Assembly: GCF_032484785.1 (NCBI RefSeq)
Contig: NZ_JAUETR010000001.1
Span: 2,669,501 to 2,733,500 of the forward strand
Direction: 5' to 3'
From: Bradyrhizobium sp. SZCCHNS1050
GTDB taxonomy: Bacteria > Pseudomonadota > Alphaproteobacteria > Rhizobiales > Xanthobacteraceae
DNA: 64,000 nucleotides
The position numbers and the translations under genes were made by a program. Of this stretch, positions 10,513 through 19,740 are shown in pieces (the stretch's first letter is position 1; the number at the start of each line of letters is the position of its first letter). Under the pieces are notes generated by a model, which was given only the letters and a program-made list of their open reading frames with translations, was not told the DNA's origin and searched no databases.

Positions 10513-11073
10513 ATGCACGCATCTTCGAACGAGCCCACTGTCTGGCACGGCACCACGATCCTGACCGTCCGCAAGGGGGGCAGGGTGGTGATCGGCGGCG
10601 ACGGCCAGGTCTCGATCGGCCAGACCGTGATCAAGTCCAATGCCAAGAAGGTGCGCAAGCTCGGCAAGGGCGACGTCATCGGCGGCTTCGCCGGCGCCAC
10701 CGCCGACGCCTTCACCCTGTTCGAGCGGCTGGAGAGCAAGCTCGAGCAATATCCGGGTCAGCTGACCCGGGCCGCGGTCGAGCTCGCCAAGGACTGGCGC
10801 ACCGACCGCTATCTGCGGCGGCTCGAAGCCATGATGATCGTGGCCGACAAGGAGGTCTCGCTGGTGCTGACCGGGACGGGCGACGTCCTGGAACCGGAGG
10901 CCGGCGTGATGGCGATCGGCTCCGGCGGCAACTATGCGCTTGCGGCCGCGCGTGCGCTGATCGACACCGACAAGGACGCCGAGAGCATCGTGCGCCGCTC
11001 GCTCGACATCGCCGCCGACATCTGCGTCTACACCAACCGCAACATCACCATCGAAGCGCTGTCGGCCGAGTAG
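10513..11073 (+). CDS. hslV: ATP-dependent protease peptidase subunit HslV
   Basis: A 186-residue proteasome-like subunit that forms the double-hexamer proteolytic core with HslU. The short propeptide ends at Gly13, exposing Thr14 of the TTILTVRK segment as the N-terminal nucleophile. The KSNAKKVRK and [13 protein letters not shown] segments are typical of HslV. It is followed after 3 bp by a DUF2585 membrane protein and then hslU. The start carries an AGGGA site about 8 nt upstream. Confidence 0.96.
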   Translation: MHASSNEPTVWHGTTILTVRKGGRVVIGGDGQVSIGQTVIKSNAKKVRKLGKGDVIGGFAGATADAFTLFERLESKLEQYPGQLTRAAVELAKDWRTDRYLRRLEAMMIVADKEVSLVLTGTGDVLEPEAGVMAIGSGGNYALAAARALIDTDKDAESIVRRSLDIAADICVYTNRNITIEALSAE

Positions 11074-11076
11074 ACG

Positions 11077-11676
11077 ATGACCGCGGACGAGATCGGCGCC
11101 CCGTCCCGGCATTGGTCCGGACCCTGGCTCATCCTGGCGCTCGGTCTGCTGGCGCTGCAGGCCGCACTGTTGTTCGCGATGGGCCGGCTGCCGATCTGCG
11201 CCTGCGGCACGGTCAAGCTGTGGCACGGCGTGGTGCAGAGCTCGGAGAACTCCCAGCATCTCGCCGACTGGTACACGTTCTCCCATGTCATTCACGGCTT
11301 CCTGTTCTATGCGCTGACCGCGCTGGTTCTGCCGTTTCTGCCGTGGCAGGGGCGGCTGATCATCGCGATGCTGATCGAGGGCGCCTGGGAGCTGGTCGAG
11401 AACTCCAGCTTCATCATCGAGCGCTATCGTGCCGCCACGATCTCGCTGGACTATTTCGGCGACAGCATCGTGAACTCGGTCGGCGATACGCTGGCGATGA
11501 TGACCGGCTTCCTGCTGGCGCGGGTGCTGCCGGTCTGGCTGACCGTCGTGATTGCAGTCGCGTTCGAGATCGGGGTGGGCCTGCACATCCGTGACAACCT
11601 GACCCTGAACATCTTGATGCTGATCTATCCAACCGAGGCGATCCGGCAGTGGCAGGCCGGACCGCCGCTCCTGTGA
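11077..11676 (+). CDS. DUF2585 (UPF0314) membrane protein between hslV and hslU
   Basis: A 199-residue integral membrane protein with about five predicted helices, starting with [21 protein letters not shown]. Charged or polar residues recur inside or next to helices ([21 protein letters not shown]), which hints at a conserved functional site. It matches the UPF0314/DUF2585 family of unknown function known from Rhizobiales. Its start is 3 bp after the hslV stop and it ends 51 bp before hslU, so it is very likely cotranscribed with the protease. No direct link to proteolysis is known to me. Confidence 0.85.
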   Translation: MTADEIGAPSRHWSGPWLILALGLLALQAALLFAMGRLPICACGTVKLWHGVVQSSENSQHLADWYTFSHVIHGFLFYALTALVLPFLPWQGRLIIAMLIEGAWELVENSSFIIERYRAATISLDYFGDSIVNSVGDTLAMMTGFLLARVLPVWLTVVIAVAFEIGVGLHIRDNLTLNILMLIYPTEAIRQWQAGPPLL

Positions 11677-11727
11677 CGGCGGAAATCCGGCTTGCCCTCA
11701 TCCCCGTCCGACCCTAGCTAGAGCCTC

Positions 11728-13032
11728 ATGACCGACTTTTCACCCCGCGAAATCGTCTCCGAACTCGACCGCTACATCGTCGGCCAGGCCGACGCCAAGC
11801 GGGCGGTGTCCATTGCCTTGCGCAACCGCTGGCGCCGGCTGCAGCTCGATGCAGGCCTGCGCGAAGAGGTGCTGCCGAAGAACATCCTGATGATCGGGCC
11901 GACCGGCGTCGGCAAGACTGAGATCGCGCGGCGGCTGGCCAAGCTTGCGGGCGCACCGTTCCTCAAGGTCGAGGCGACCAAGTTCACCGAGGTCGGCTAT
12001 GTCGGCCGCGACGTCGAGCAGATCATCCGCGACCTCGTCGAGGTCGCGATCGCCCAGGTCCGGGAGCGCAAGCGCAAGGACGTCGCCGCCCGCGCGCAGC
12101 TCGCCGCCGAGGAGCGCGTCCTCGACGCGCTGGTCGGCGCCAATGCGAGTGCTGCGACGCGCGACTCGTTCCGCCGCAAGCTGCGCGCCGGCGAGCTCAA
12201 CGACAAGGAGATCGAGATCGAGACGCAGTCCTCCGGCGGCGGCTTGCCGATGTTCGAGATCCCCGGCATGCCGGGAGCCCAGATGGGCGCGATCTCGATC
12301 GGCGACATCTTCGGCAAGCTCGGCGGCCGCACCAAGACGCGGCGCGTGACGGTCGAGGCCTCGCACGACATCCTGATCGCGGAAGAATCCGACAAGCTGC
12401 TCGACAGCGAGCAGCTGGTGCAGGAAGCAATCAGCGTGGTCGAAAACAACGGCATCGTGTTTCTCGACGAGATCGACAAGATCTGCGTGCGCGAGAACCG
12501 CGCCGGCGGCGACGTCTCGCGCGAGGGCGTGCAGCGTGACCTGCTGCCGCTGATCGAGGGCACGACGGTCTCGACCAAGCATGGCGCGGTCAAGACCGAT
12601 CACGTCCTGTTCATTGCTTCCGGCGCGTTCCACATCGCCAAGCCCTCGGACCTCTTGCCGGAGCTGCAGGGACGATTGCCGATCCGGGTCGAGCTGCAGG
12701 CGCTGACGCGCGACGACATGCGGCGCATCCTGACCGAGCCGGAGGCATCGCTGATCAAGCAATATGTCGCGCTGATGCAGACCGAGGGCGTGACGCTCGA
12801 CATCACCGACGATGCGATCGACGCGCTCGCCGACATCGCAGTCGCCGTGAATTCGACGGTCGAAAACATCGGCGCGCGCCGGCTGCAGACGGTGATGGAG
12901 CGCGTGCTCGACGAGATCTCCTTCACGGCGTCCGATCGTAACGGCGAAACCATGCGCGTCGACGCTGCGTATGTGCAGCAACACATCGGCGACCTCGCCA
13001 AGAACGCGGATCTCAGCCGGTTCATTTTGTAG
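11728..13032 (+). CDS. hslU: ATP-dependent protease ATPase subunit HslU
   Basis: A 434-residue AAA+ unfoldase that feeds substrates to HslV. Walker A is GPTGVGKT at 57-64, Walker B is [10 protein letters not shown], and the pore loop GYVGRD is present. The variable I-domain spans roughly 110-230. The protein ends in SRFIL, the C-terminal hydrophobic tail that docks into HslV and activates it. A few acidic residues in the I-domain precede a Gly-rich stretch ([18 protein letters not shown]). Confidence 0.97.
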   Translation: MTDFSPREIVSELDRYIVGQADAKRAVSIALRNRWRRLQLDAGLREEVLPKNILMIGPTGVGKTEIARRLAKLAGAPFLKVEATKFTEVGYVGRDVEQIIRDLVEVAIAQVRERKRKDVAARAQLAAEERVLDALVGANASAATRDSFRRKLRAGELNDKEIEIETQSSGGGLPMFEIPGMPGAQMGAISIGDIFGKLGGRTKTRRVTVEASHDILIAEESDKLLDSEQLVQEAISVVENNGIVFLDEIDKICVRENRAGGDVSREGVQRDLLPLIEGTTVSTKHGAVKTDHVLFIASGAFHIAKPSDLLPELQGRLPIRVELQALTRDDMRRILTEPEASLIKQYVALMQTEGVTLDITDDAIDALADIAVAVNSTVENIGARRLQTVMERVLDEISFTASDRNGETMRVDAAYVQQHIGDLAKNADLSRFIL

Positions 13033-13093
13033 TCGGCTGCGCCTAGCAAGCGCTGAGCTTCTTCGCTCCGGCGCGGCGTTAAAATCCGCTGCC

Positions 13094-13211
13094 GTCCCCG
13101 CGAACGCGGGGACCCATAACCACCAAAGCTGATTGTGACTCACGATGGCGGCTCCAGCCTTGCCTCACCACGAACGGCGGCGGCTATGGGTCCCGGCTCA
13201 AGGCCGGGACG
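13094..13211. repeat. Paired palindromic (REP-like) element
   Basis: Two short perfect palindromes (13094-13113 and 13190-13210) lie in opposite orientation. Their flanks GGGACCCATAACC and GGCTATGGGTCCC are complementary at 12 of 13 positions. The arrangement resembles the dispersed GTCCCGGC/GCCGGGAC elements of Bradyrhizobium. It sits just after hslU and may act as a terminator; there is no T-run. Confidence 0.6.
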
Positions 13212-13266
13212 ACAGTGGTGGACGGGGCGACGACCTCGTCGCCATCTATCACCGCTCGGACGCCGC

Positions 13267-14388
13267 ATGACCGCCGCCTCCAGCAAACACTGGCGCCTGA
13301 TGCTCGCCGTCAACGCCGCCGTGATGCTCGGCGTCTTCCTGCACAAGCTCACGCTGCCGCCCTACATTCCGTACATCCATCTGCTGGTCGACTATCACTT
13401 CGGCTTCATCAAGCGCGCGCTGATCGGTGCCATGGTCGGCCTGTTCGCCGCGAAGGTGCCGGTCTGGCTGGTGTTCGCGCTGGCCGGTTGCGTCTGGCTC
13501 ATCACCTTCGCACTGTTCGCGCAGCTCTTCCGCCGCACGTTCGGCTTCGATCGCGCACGGCTGCCGTTGTTCATCTTCACCGCCTGCTCGCCGTTCGTGT
13601 TCAAGAACTTCCTGTTCACGCTCGGCCATTTCGACATCTATGGCTGTCTCGGCGCGATCGTCCTGCTGCTGGTGCCGGCGCGCACGCTGGCCTACGTGCT
13701 GCTTGCGGCATTGATCTCGGCCCTGCTCGTGCTGATTCATCACATCCATCTGCTGATGTACGTGCCGACCATCACCGCGATCGTCGTGCTGCGCTACTAC
13801 CTGACACGTCCCCTCACTCGCCTGGATATTGCAGTCGGCGCCAGCGCGCTGCTCGGCCTCGGCGCGCTGTTCCTCGCGGCGCAATTCCTCGGCACCATGC
13901 CGCTGCCCGAGGCCGACTTCGTGTCCTACTTGCGCTCGCGCATGGTCGATCCGTCGCGCACCGAGCTCTTGCAGTTCGCCTATGTCTGGTATCAGCCGCT
14001 CGCCAAGGAGGTGCAGGACACCTGGGCGCGGCTGCCGTCGAACCTGCTGGGCCTGCCCATCTATGCGCTGCTGCTGTGGCTGCACGCGCCGCTGTGGCGG
14101 AATCTCAAGGATCTCATCGGCGCCTTGGCTGACAAGCGCCATCGCCAGATCGTCATCGCCGCGCTGATCGTCATCAGCTCCGCTTACCTCGTCATGTTCG
14201 CCATGGTGTTCGACTATTCGCGCTGGATCTCGAGCTGGGTGGTCTGCATGGTACTGATGCTGCACGCGCTGAAGACGCTTCCTGCGACCAAGCCGATCAC
14301 TCCGATCGACGCCGACGACCGCATGACGACGATCCTGGGCTGGATCGTCACCGCCGTACCGCGGATCGGGATCATCCGCCCGTTCTGA
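13267..14388 (+). CDS. Polytopic membrane protein of unknown function
   Basis: A 373-residue protein with roughly nine hydrophobic helices, for example LMLAVNAAVMLGVFL, VWLVFALAGCVWLITFALFA, IYGCLGAIVLLLVPA and a late VIAALIVISSAYLVMFAMVF. Short charged loops (YHFGFIKRAL near residues 45-55, VFDYSRWISSW near 315) may be functional. The ATG at 13267 is preferred over the open frame from 13135, whose translation covers the palindromic repeat. The topology resembles polyprenol-sugar-dependent membrane enzymes, but I cannot name a family. It converges on smr with a 3-bp gap. Confidence 0.7.
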   Translation: MTAASSKHWRLMLAVNAAVMLGVFLHKLTLPPYIPYIHLLVDYHFGFIKRALIGAMVGLFAAKVPVWLVFALAGCVWLITFALFAQLFRRTFGFDRARLPLFIFTACSPFVFKNFLFTLGHFDIYGCLGAIVLLLVPARTLAYVLLAALISALLVLIHHIHLLMYVPTITAIVVLRYYLTRPLTRLDIAVGASALLGLGALFLAAQFLGTMPLPEADFVSYLRSRMVDPSRTELLQFAYVWYQPLAKEVQDTWARLPSNLLGLPIYALLLWLHAPLWRNLKDLIGALADKRHRQIVIAALIVISSAYLVMFAMVFDYSRWISSWVVCMVLMLHALKTLPATKPITPIDADDRMTTILGWIVTAVPRIGIIRPF

Positions 14389-14391
14389 CGC

Positions 14392-14967
14392 TCAGCCGCG
14401 GGCGCGCCTGATCCGGACATAGAGCGCGCCGGCGCCGCCATGGCCGACATGAGCCTCCTCGAAGCCGACGATGAGCGAGCGGAATTCCGGCAGGCTAAGC
14501 CAATGCGGCACCTGCCGCCGGAGCACGCCGCGTTCGGGATCCGCCCCGATGGTGCCCTTGCCGGTGATGACCAGCACGAAGGTGAGACCGTCATGCTGGG
14601 CGCGATGCAGGAAATGATGCAGCGCCTGATGCGCCCGACTCTGGGTCATGCCGTGCAGATCGAGCCGCGCATCGATCTCGCTGCGGCCGCGCGACAGCTT
14701 CGACCGCTCCTTGCGGCCGAGCGAGACCAGCGGCGGGATCGCCGGCCGGGCCGGCTTGGGCACGACCACCGGCGCGACCGGCCGCGGTGTCATCATCGGC
14801 TTGTCCGGCTGCGGCTCGGCCGTCACCATCGGCGGATGCGGCCGCACCGGACGGTGCGTCTTGCGCAGCGGCTTGACCTGGCGCGCCACCGTCTCCCACA
14901 GGGTGCGCTCGTCCTCGGAGAGGCCACGCTTGCGACGGCCGCGCGGCGGCTCGGGATCTTCAGACAT
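14392..14967 (-). CDS. Smr/MutS2-type domain protein
   Basis: A 191-residue protein with a Pro/Arg-rich linker (about 38-80) and a C-terminal Smr domain. The domain holds the LDLHG motif at 102-106 and VLVITGKG at 131-138, both typical of the family. Stand-alone Smr proteins have nicking or RNA-cleaving nuclease activity in some bacteria; the cellular role here is not known. It follows mltA by 12 bp on the same strand. The neighbourhood smr-mltA-timA-secB is common in Rhizobiales by my recollection. Confidence 0.9.
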   Translation of the reverse strand: MSEDPEPPRGRRKRGLSEDERTLWETVARQVKPLRKTHRPVRPHPPMVTAEPQPDKPMMTPRPVAPVVVPKPARPAIPPLVSLGRKERSKLSRGRSEIDARLDLHGMTQSRAHQALHHFLHRAQHDGLTFVLVITGKGTIGADPERGVLRRQVPHWLSLPEFRSLIVGFEEAHVGHGGAGALYVRIRRARG

Positions 14968-14979
14968 GGAGACGGCTTG

Positions 14980-16560
14980 TCATCGGCGGTTGCGATGGCG
15001 CCTGCCATAACGCAATCGGCGGATATTGCGATCACTTTCGATACGGGGGCGGGCCTCGGGCAGGGGCACGGGCTGCGGCGCCACAACGTTCTGCGCCACC
15101 GTGGTCGCCGGGATTGCGCTCGCGGCGGAAGCAGGGGCCTTCGCATCGTTGACCGGGGAGGCGGCGGCTTTGGCGGCCTCCTTCGGCAGCACCTGCGGAA
15201 ACAGTTTTGCGATCTTCTCCGACGGGCGTGCATCCGGCAGCGGCATCTTGCGGCCACGCGCGACCGGATCGAGGCTCTTCGGCACCAGCATCACGAACTG
15301 GATGCTGTGCTTGAGACGGCCGGAGACCTTGCCGGCGTCCTGGCCGGCGCCGAAATAGAGATCGGCGCGCGCAGGTCCGACGATCGCCGAGCCTGTATCC
15401 TGCGCAATCATCAGCCGGTGGAACGCGGTCTTCGACTTCTCGGATTCGATCGGCAGCTCGCCGGTGATGAAGAACGGCGTGCCATAGACGTGCAGCGACT
15501 TGTCGACCGCGATCGAACGGCCGGGCGTCAGCGGGATGCCCTGCGCGCCGACCGCCTCGTCCTTCTCCGACAGCTGCACCTCGCGGAAGAAGATGTAGGA
15601 GCGGTTCATCCGCCGCAGCTCGTTGGCACCTTCCGGATTCTGCTCCATCCAGTCGCGGATACGCTGCATCGACATCTGCTCGCGCGGAATGATGCCGCGT
15701 TCGATCAGGATGCGGCCGACCGGTGTGTAGGGAAGGCCATTATAGGCATCGTAGTTGATGCGGATGGTCGAGCCGTCGTCGAGACTGATGCGCGCCGATC
15801 CCTGGATCTGGGCAAACAGCAGGTCAGTCTGGTTCCTGAGCCACGCGATCTCCAGGCCGCGGCCCTCGATGGCGCCGTCCTCGATCTCCGCGCGGTCGTA
15901 ATAGGGGACCAGCTTGCGCCGTCCGATCTTCCGATAGACGGGACCCTTGTTGGGCAGACTCGTCGCGTCCTGCTTGAAGCCACGGACGAACAGATTGGAG
16001 GGGCGACGATAGACCGGAACGTTGTAGACCTCGTTCTGGGTCCGCGAGCCCTCGATGACGGGTTCGTAGTAGCCGGTGACGAAGCCATCGACATCGCCGA
16101 GCTTGGAGATCTTCAGCGGCTCGAAGTGCCGTTCGAAGAAAGCCCTTGCCGCAGCATTGTCGGCGAGATCGGTGGCCCGAGCGTCGCGACAGGGGTCGCG
16201 CAGGGAATCACCCAGCGGCTTGCCATCCGCCTTGGCATCCGGCGCTGCATCCGTCTTTGCGGCGATCGGCTTGCAGCTGGCGCGGAACGTCCGATAGGCC
16301 GCAAGCTGGTCGTCGTCGTTCCAGCCGGGCACGTCGTTCCAGGCCAATGGCAGGTACTGGCTGTTGCTGATCTCGAGCGGCCAGTCGAGTTGCGGGTAGG
16401 GCAGGTGGCGCACCGGGGGCGTCGCCGCCCGGTGGCGCGAGCGCACCGCCTCGGCCGCATAAGGGGCGAGCGCCACGGCGGCGACGCTCAGGGCGAGCGC
16501 CGGCGTCCAGTATTTCAGGCGATGAGCGGTGAAACCCCGCTTCCAAATTTCGCGAACCAT
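14980..16560 (-). CDS. mltA: Membrane-bound lytic murein transglycosylase A (MltA)
   Basis: A 526-residue protein, much longer than E. coli MltA (365). An N-terminal signal anchor (about 16-40) precedes an MltA domain containing NDVPGWNDDD, VTGYYEPVIEGS and NLFVRGFKQDA. A 3D domain follows, with its catalytic-Asp region AQDTGSAIVGPARADLYFG near 385-400. The enzyme cleaves the glycan strand of peptidoglycan to 1,6-anhydro products. An Ala/Pro-rich tail of about 90 residues ends in a cluster of Arg (RRLRYGRRHRNRR), which I do not associate with classic MltA. It follows timA by 169 bp. Confidence 0.92.
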   Translation of the reverse strand: MVREIWKRGFTAHRLKYWTPALALSVAAVALAPYAAEAVRSRHRAATPPVRHLPYPQLDWPLEISNSQYLPLAWNDVPGWNDDDQLAAYRTFRASCKPIAAKTDAAPDAKADGKPLGDSLRDPCRDARATDLADNAAARAFFERHFEPLKISKLGDVDGFVTGYYEPVIEGSRTQNEVYNVPVYRRPSNLFVRGFKQDATSLPNKGPVYRKIGRRKLVPYYDRAEIEDGAIEGRGLEIAWLRNQTDLLFAQIQGSARISLDDGSTIRINYDAYNGLPYTPVGRILIERGIIPREQMSMQRIRDWMEQNPEGANELRRMNRSYIFFREVQLSEKDEAVGAQGIPLTPGRSIAVDKSLHVYGTPFFITGELPIESEKSKTAFHRLMIAQDTGSAIVGPARADLYFGAGQDAGKVSGRLKHSIQFVMLVPKSLDPVARGRKMPLPDARPSEKIAKLFPQVLPKEAAKAAASPVNDAKAPASAASAIPATTVAQNVVAPQPVPLPEARPRIESDRNIRRLRYGRRHRNRR

Positions 16561-16729
16561 GCTTGCACCATCAAAGTACCACTCAACGCGAAATTCAGAG
16601 AAAACGGGATGCTGAAAAGATCCGGGTCAAAAAGCCGAGGATGGACCTCGTCGTCCTCCTTGCAGAACTGGGTCGACATCGAGAGCGGGCGATCTCCCGA
16701 TGTAACGCCGGCGGCGGCAACCTATTCCA

Positions 16730-17431
16730 TCAATGGCTGCCGGTGCCGACCAGCTTCCAATTGGGATCGCGCGAGCCGGTATCGCGGGCGAAAGTCCAGA
16801 TGTCGGTGATGTCGGCCACCTTGTCCGGATTGCCGTCGACGATGTTGCCCCCCTTGTCGCGTGTCACCGAGATCATTTGCGAGACGAAGCGCACCGTCAC
16901 CTGCGCGGTGCGGTCGCGCAGCTCGGCACCGACCAGTTCGGCGGTATCGATGGAGACGAAGCGGGTTTCGGTCTTCTGCTCCTGCTTCTCACGCTCCTTG
17001 ATGACGGCGTCGAAACTCTCATAGACCTCGGACGACAACAGGTCGCGCAATGCGCGGCGATCGCCATTGGCGAACGCCAGCACGATCATCTCGTAGGCAC
17101 TGCGCGCGCCGGTCAGGAAATGGCGCGGATCGAACGACGAGTCGTCGGCGACGATCGCGTCGAGGCCACGGGCGAGCGGTGTGCCCGGCTCGGCCAGGCC
17201 ACGCCAGCGATCGCCCGGCGCCGGCATCTCGCCGCCGGGGACCGCAGCCGAGGGATCGATAGGCTTGTTGGGAACCGGCATGACGTGGTTGTCCGGCGCG
17301 CCCTGGACCGCGTTTCGGGCGGCGTGATCGAACGGCGTCCGCTCGCTCCCGGTGCGCTGCCCGAGCACGGCGCGCAGGCGGATGAAGATGAAGACCGCCA
17401 GCGCCAGGAAGATGATGGTATAAATGTCCAC
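16730..17431 (-). CDS. Tim44/TimA domain inner-membrane protein
   Basis: A 233-residue protein with one N-terminal membrane helix (YTIIFLALAVFIFIRL, about 4-22) and a C-terminal Tim44 domain. The domain contains the FLTGARSAYEMIVLAFANGD segment and the beta-rich RTAQVTVRFVSQMISVTRD part. Mitochondrial Tim44 tethers Hsp70 to the import channel; bacterial TimA-like proteins are alphaproteobacterial relatives with unclear function. I prefer the GTG at 17431, giving V/MDIYTIIFLALAVF, over the ATG at 17479, because family members begin this way. It is divergent from secB. Confidence 0.85.
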   Translation of the reverse strand: MDIYTIIFLALAVFIFIRLRAVLGQRTGSERTPFDHAARNAVQGAPDNHVMPVPNKPIDPSAAVPGGEMPAPGDRWRGLAEPGTPLARGLDAIVADDSSFDPRHFLTGARSAYEMIVLAFANGDRRALRDLLSSEVYESFDAVIKEREKQEQKTETRFVSIDTAELVGAELRDRTAQVTVRFVSQMISVTRDKGGNIVDGNPDKVADITDIWTFARDTGSRDPNWKLVGTGSH

Positions 17432-17815
17432 TTCGTGTTCGCTTTCTGACTTGTCGAGCCGAACGCGGAGCCCGGCCACCGGGCACCCGTTCTACAGGAT
17501 CCGGGTAAAGACCCGTGAATCCCTCGGTCGACCCGGATGTAGTCATCGAATTGGGCCCGGCCAATGGCACATTGTGGCCCGGTGATCCTAACCCTTTTCC
17601 CTCTCAAGGGGAAATCCGATCGACCTTGGATTGGAACAGAGTAGACGGTCGCTGGTTCCGCCCCCGGGCCGATGCGACAAATAGAGGCATGCCGGCCGGA
17701 TCAACCCTCTGCCTCGGCCTTTTGCGGCGTCCGTGCCTCGTCCTTGTGGAACAAGCCGGCCCTATGGTAGCCACGCGCCGCAACGACCCGCCCTTTTTGC
17801 CTGGAGAACACTGCG
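17432..17815. other. Divergent timA/secB intergenic region with hairpins
   Basis: This 384-bp gap holds the 5' regions of timA and secB. Near the timA end, ATCCGGGT (17499-17506) can pair either with ACCCG at 17511-17515 or with ACCCGGAT at 17531-17538, giving two mutually exclusive hairpins on the timA leader. An open frame at 17515-17829 runs into secB by 14 nt but has no recognisable protein and is left out. Confidence 0.4.
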
Positions 17816-18304
17816 ATGACCAACGGTAACGGCGCCACTCCCGAGGCGGCTCCTCCTCCTCAACTGAACGTGCTGGCGCAATACATCAAGGATCTCTCGT
17901 TCGAGAATCCGAACGCTCCGCAGTCCCTGGCGCCGCAGGGCCAGCCGCCGCAGATCAACATCCAGATCAATGTCGGCGCCAATGCTCTGAATGACACCGA
18001 ATACGAGGTGATGCTGACGATCGAGGGCAAGGCCGAGAGCGGCAGCCAAGTGATGTTCAGCTTCGAGCTGGTCTATGGCGGCGTGTTCCGGCTGGTCAAC
18101 ATTCCGCGCGAGAACCTGTCGCCGATGCTGCTGATCGAATGCCCGCGCCTGCTGTTCCCGTTCGCCCGCGAGATCGTCGCCAATTCGGTGCGTGACGGCG
18201 GTTTCCCGCCGCTGATGCTGGACCCGGTCGATTTCGTCGGCCTGTACCGCCAGAACATGGAGCGCCAGGCGGCGGCCCAGGGCGGCCAGGTGCTGTCGAG
18301 CTGA
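17816..18304 (+). CDS. secB: Protein-export chaperone SecB
   Basis: A 162-residue tetrameric cytosolic chaperone that holds preproteins for SecA. The [18 protein letters not shown] opening, the [13 protein letters not shown] strand and the [14 protein letters not shown] segment are diagnostic. A GGAGA sequence sits 7-8 nt before the ATG. The C-terminal tail [12 protein letters not shown], the SecA-binding end, is present. It is convergent with dnaQ; a hairpin between them probably stops both transcripts. Confidence 0.97.
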   Translation: MTNGNGATPEAAPPPQLNVLAQYIKDLSFENPNAPQSLAPQGQPPQINIQINVGANALNDTEYEVMLTIEGKAESGSQVMFSFELVYGGVFRLVNIPRENLSPMLLIECPRLLFPFAREIVANSVRDGGFPPLMLDPVDFVGLYRQNMERQAAAQGGQVLSS

Positions 18305-18336
18305 TCCGGTTCTGCTTACGATTGATGTTTGCCGGG

Positions 18337-18366
18337 CGTGATCCGCTGCCGATCAGGCGGATCACG
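18337..18366. terminator. Bidirectional hairpin between secB and dnaQ
   Basis: A perfect 10-bp inverted repeat (CGTGATCCGC / GCGGATCACG) with a 10-nt loop lies between the convergent genes and covers the dnaQ stop codon at 18362-18364. There is no U-tract, so Rho may assist. Confidence 0.5.
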
Positions 18367-19060
18367 TGCCGGCGAGAAACTCCGTCCAGATCGGCTTGTC
18401 GCCGAGCGTGGCGATGAAGGCGCGATGCGCCTCTCGCTCCGCATCCGTGACCCGCGGCAACAGCGGCTGCTCGCGCTGACGGCGCGGCGTCTCGCCGGCA
18501 GATCCGATGCGGATCTCCTGGCTGTCCTGGGTCAGGATCAGCTGCGACTGCCGCGCCCCGACCAGATCGACATAGACCTCCGCCAGCAGCTCGGCGTCGA
18601 GCAACGCGCCGTGCTTGGTGCGGCGTGAGTTGTCGATCGCATAGCGTGAGCACAGGTCGTCGAGGCGGTTCGACACGCCGGGATGCTTGCGACGTGCCAG
18701 CAGCAGCGTGTCGACCAGACGGTCCCTCGGAATGGCCGCGCGCTTGACCCGGTCGAGCTCGGCATTGATGAAGCCGATGTCGAACGAGGCGTTGTGGATC
18801 ACCAGCGGGGCATCGCCGATGAATTCCAGGAACTCCTCCACGATCTCGTGAAACAGCGGCTTGTCCGCGAGGAACTCGCTCGACAGTCCGTGAACCGCGA
18901 ACGCTTCCGCCGGCATGTCACGTTCGGGATTGATGTAGCGGTGGTAGACTTGGCCGGTGGGCATGCGGTTGATGATCTCGACGCAGCCGATCTCGACCAG
19001 GCGGTCGCCGCGCAAGGCGTCGAGGCCGGTGGTTTCGGTGTCGAGAACGATCTCACGCAT
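18362..19060 (-). CDS. dnaQ: DNA polymerase III epsilon subunit (proofreading exonuclease)
   Basis: A 232-residue DEDDh exonuclease. The four carboxylates and the His are visible: Asp7 and Glu9 (LDTETTG), Asp94 (NASFDIGF), His150 and Asp155 (HGALLDAELL). It proofreads for the replicative polymerase. It lies 42 bp after coaE on the minus strand in the run ppsR-maf-coaE-dnaQ. The usual C-terminal alpha-binding tail is present but short. Confidence 0.95.
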   Translation of the reverse strand: MREIVLDTETTGLDALRGDRLVEIGCVEIINRMPTGQVYHRYINPERDMPAEAFAVHGLSSEFLADKPLFHEIVEEFLEFIGDAPLVIHNASFDIGFINAELDRVKRAAIPRDRLVDTLLLARRKHPGVSNRLDDLCSRYAIDNSRRTKHGALLDAELLAEVYVDLVGARQSQLILTQDSQEIRIGSAGETPRRQREQPLLPRVTDAEREAHRAFIATLGDKPIWTEFLAGT

Positions 19061-19102
19061 CTGATTTGATCCGTCGAATTCCGCGCGGCCGGCGTTCGCG
19101 AA

Positions 19103-19702
19103 TCAGCGTCGGCGCTGTGGCATTCTAACGACCTCCGCCAGGATGTCGCGGATGCGTGCCCGCACCGGATCGAGCCCGTGCGAGGTATCCACGACGAAAT
19201 CGGCGCGCTTGCGCTTCTCGGCATCCGGCATCTGCCGTGCGAGCAGCGCATCGAGCGCTTCTTCCGTCATCGTGCCGCGCGCCAGAATGCGCTGACGCTG
19301 GATCTCGGGCGCGGTCGACACCACCACCACGGCATCGACGCGCTTGTCGCCGCCGGTCTCGAACAGCAAGGGGACATCGACGACGGCAACGGGCACGCCG
19401 GACTGCTCGGCGTCGTCGAGAAACTTCTGATGATAGGAGCGCAGCATCGGGTGCACGATCGCTTCGAGCCTGCGGATCGCGTCGGCATCGCCGACGACCT
19501 TGGCGGAGAGCCTGGCCCGATCCACCTTGCCGTCCACCGTGGTCCCAGGAAATTCGGCTTCGATCGCCGGCACGGCTTCGCCCTCATAGACCTTATGAAC
19601 GGTCGCGTCGGCGTCATAGACCGGGACGCCGGCTTCGGCGAACAGCTTTGCGGTCGTCGACTTGCCCATGCCCATCGAGCCGGTCAGACCCAGCACTCTC
19701 AT
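19103..19702 (-). CDS. coaE: Dephospho-CoA kinase
   Basis: A 199-residue P-loop kinase that phosphorylates dephospho-CoA, the last step of CoA synthesis. The P-loop GLTGSMGMGKST is at 5-16, with a typical DADATVHKVYE segment near 30-40 and the DVPLLFETG motif of the substrate site. It lies 38 bp after maf and 42 bp before dnaQ. The length is normal for the family. Confidence 0.96.
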   Translation of the reverse strand: MRVLGLTGSMGMGKSTTAKLFAEAGVPVYDADATVHKVYEGEAVPAIEAEFPGTTVDGKVDRARLSAKVVGDADAIRRLEAIVHPMLRSYHQKFLDDAEQSGVPVAVVDVPLLFETGGDKRVDAVVVVSTAPEIQRQRILARGTMTEEALDALLARQMPDAEKRKRADFVVDTSHGLDPVRARIRDILAEVVRMPQRRR

Positions 19703-19740
19703 CCGCGGTCACTCCCCCTTGCGCGTGGCTGCGGTCGGCC

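Noticed and set aside
17515..17829. 104-residue open frame ahead of secB
   Set aside because: It has no clear ribosome-binding site or recognisable protein, and covers the divergent leader with its hairpins.
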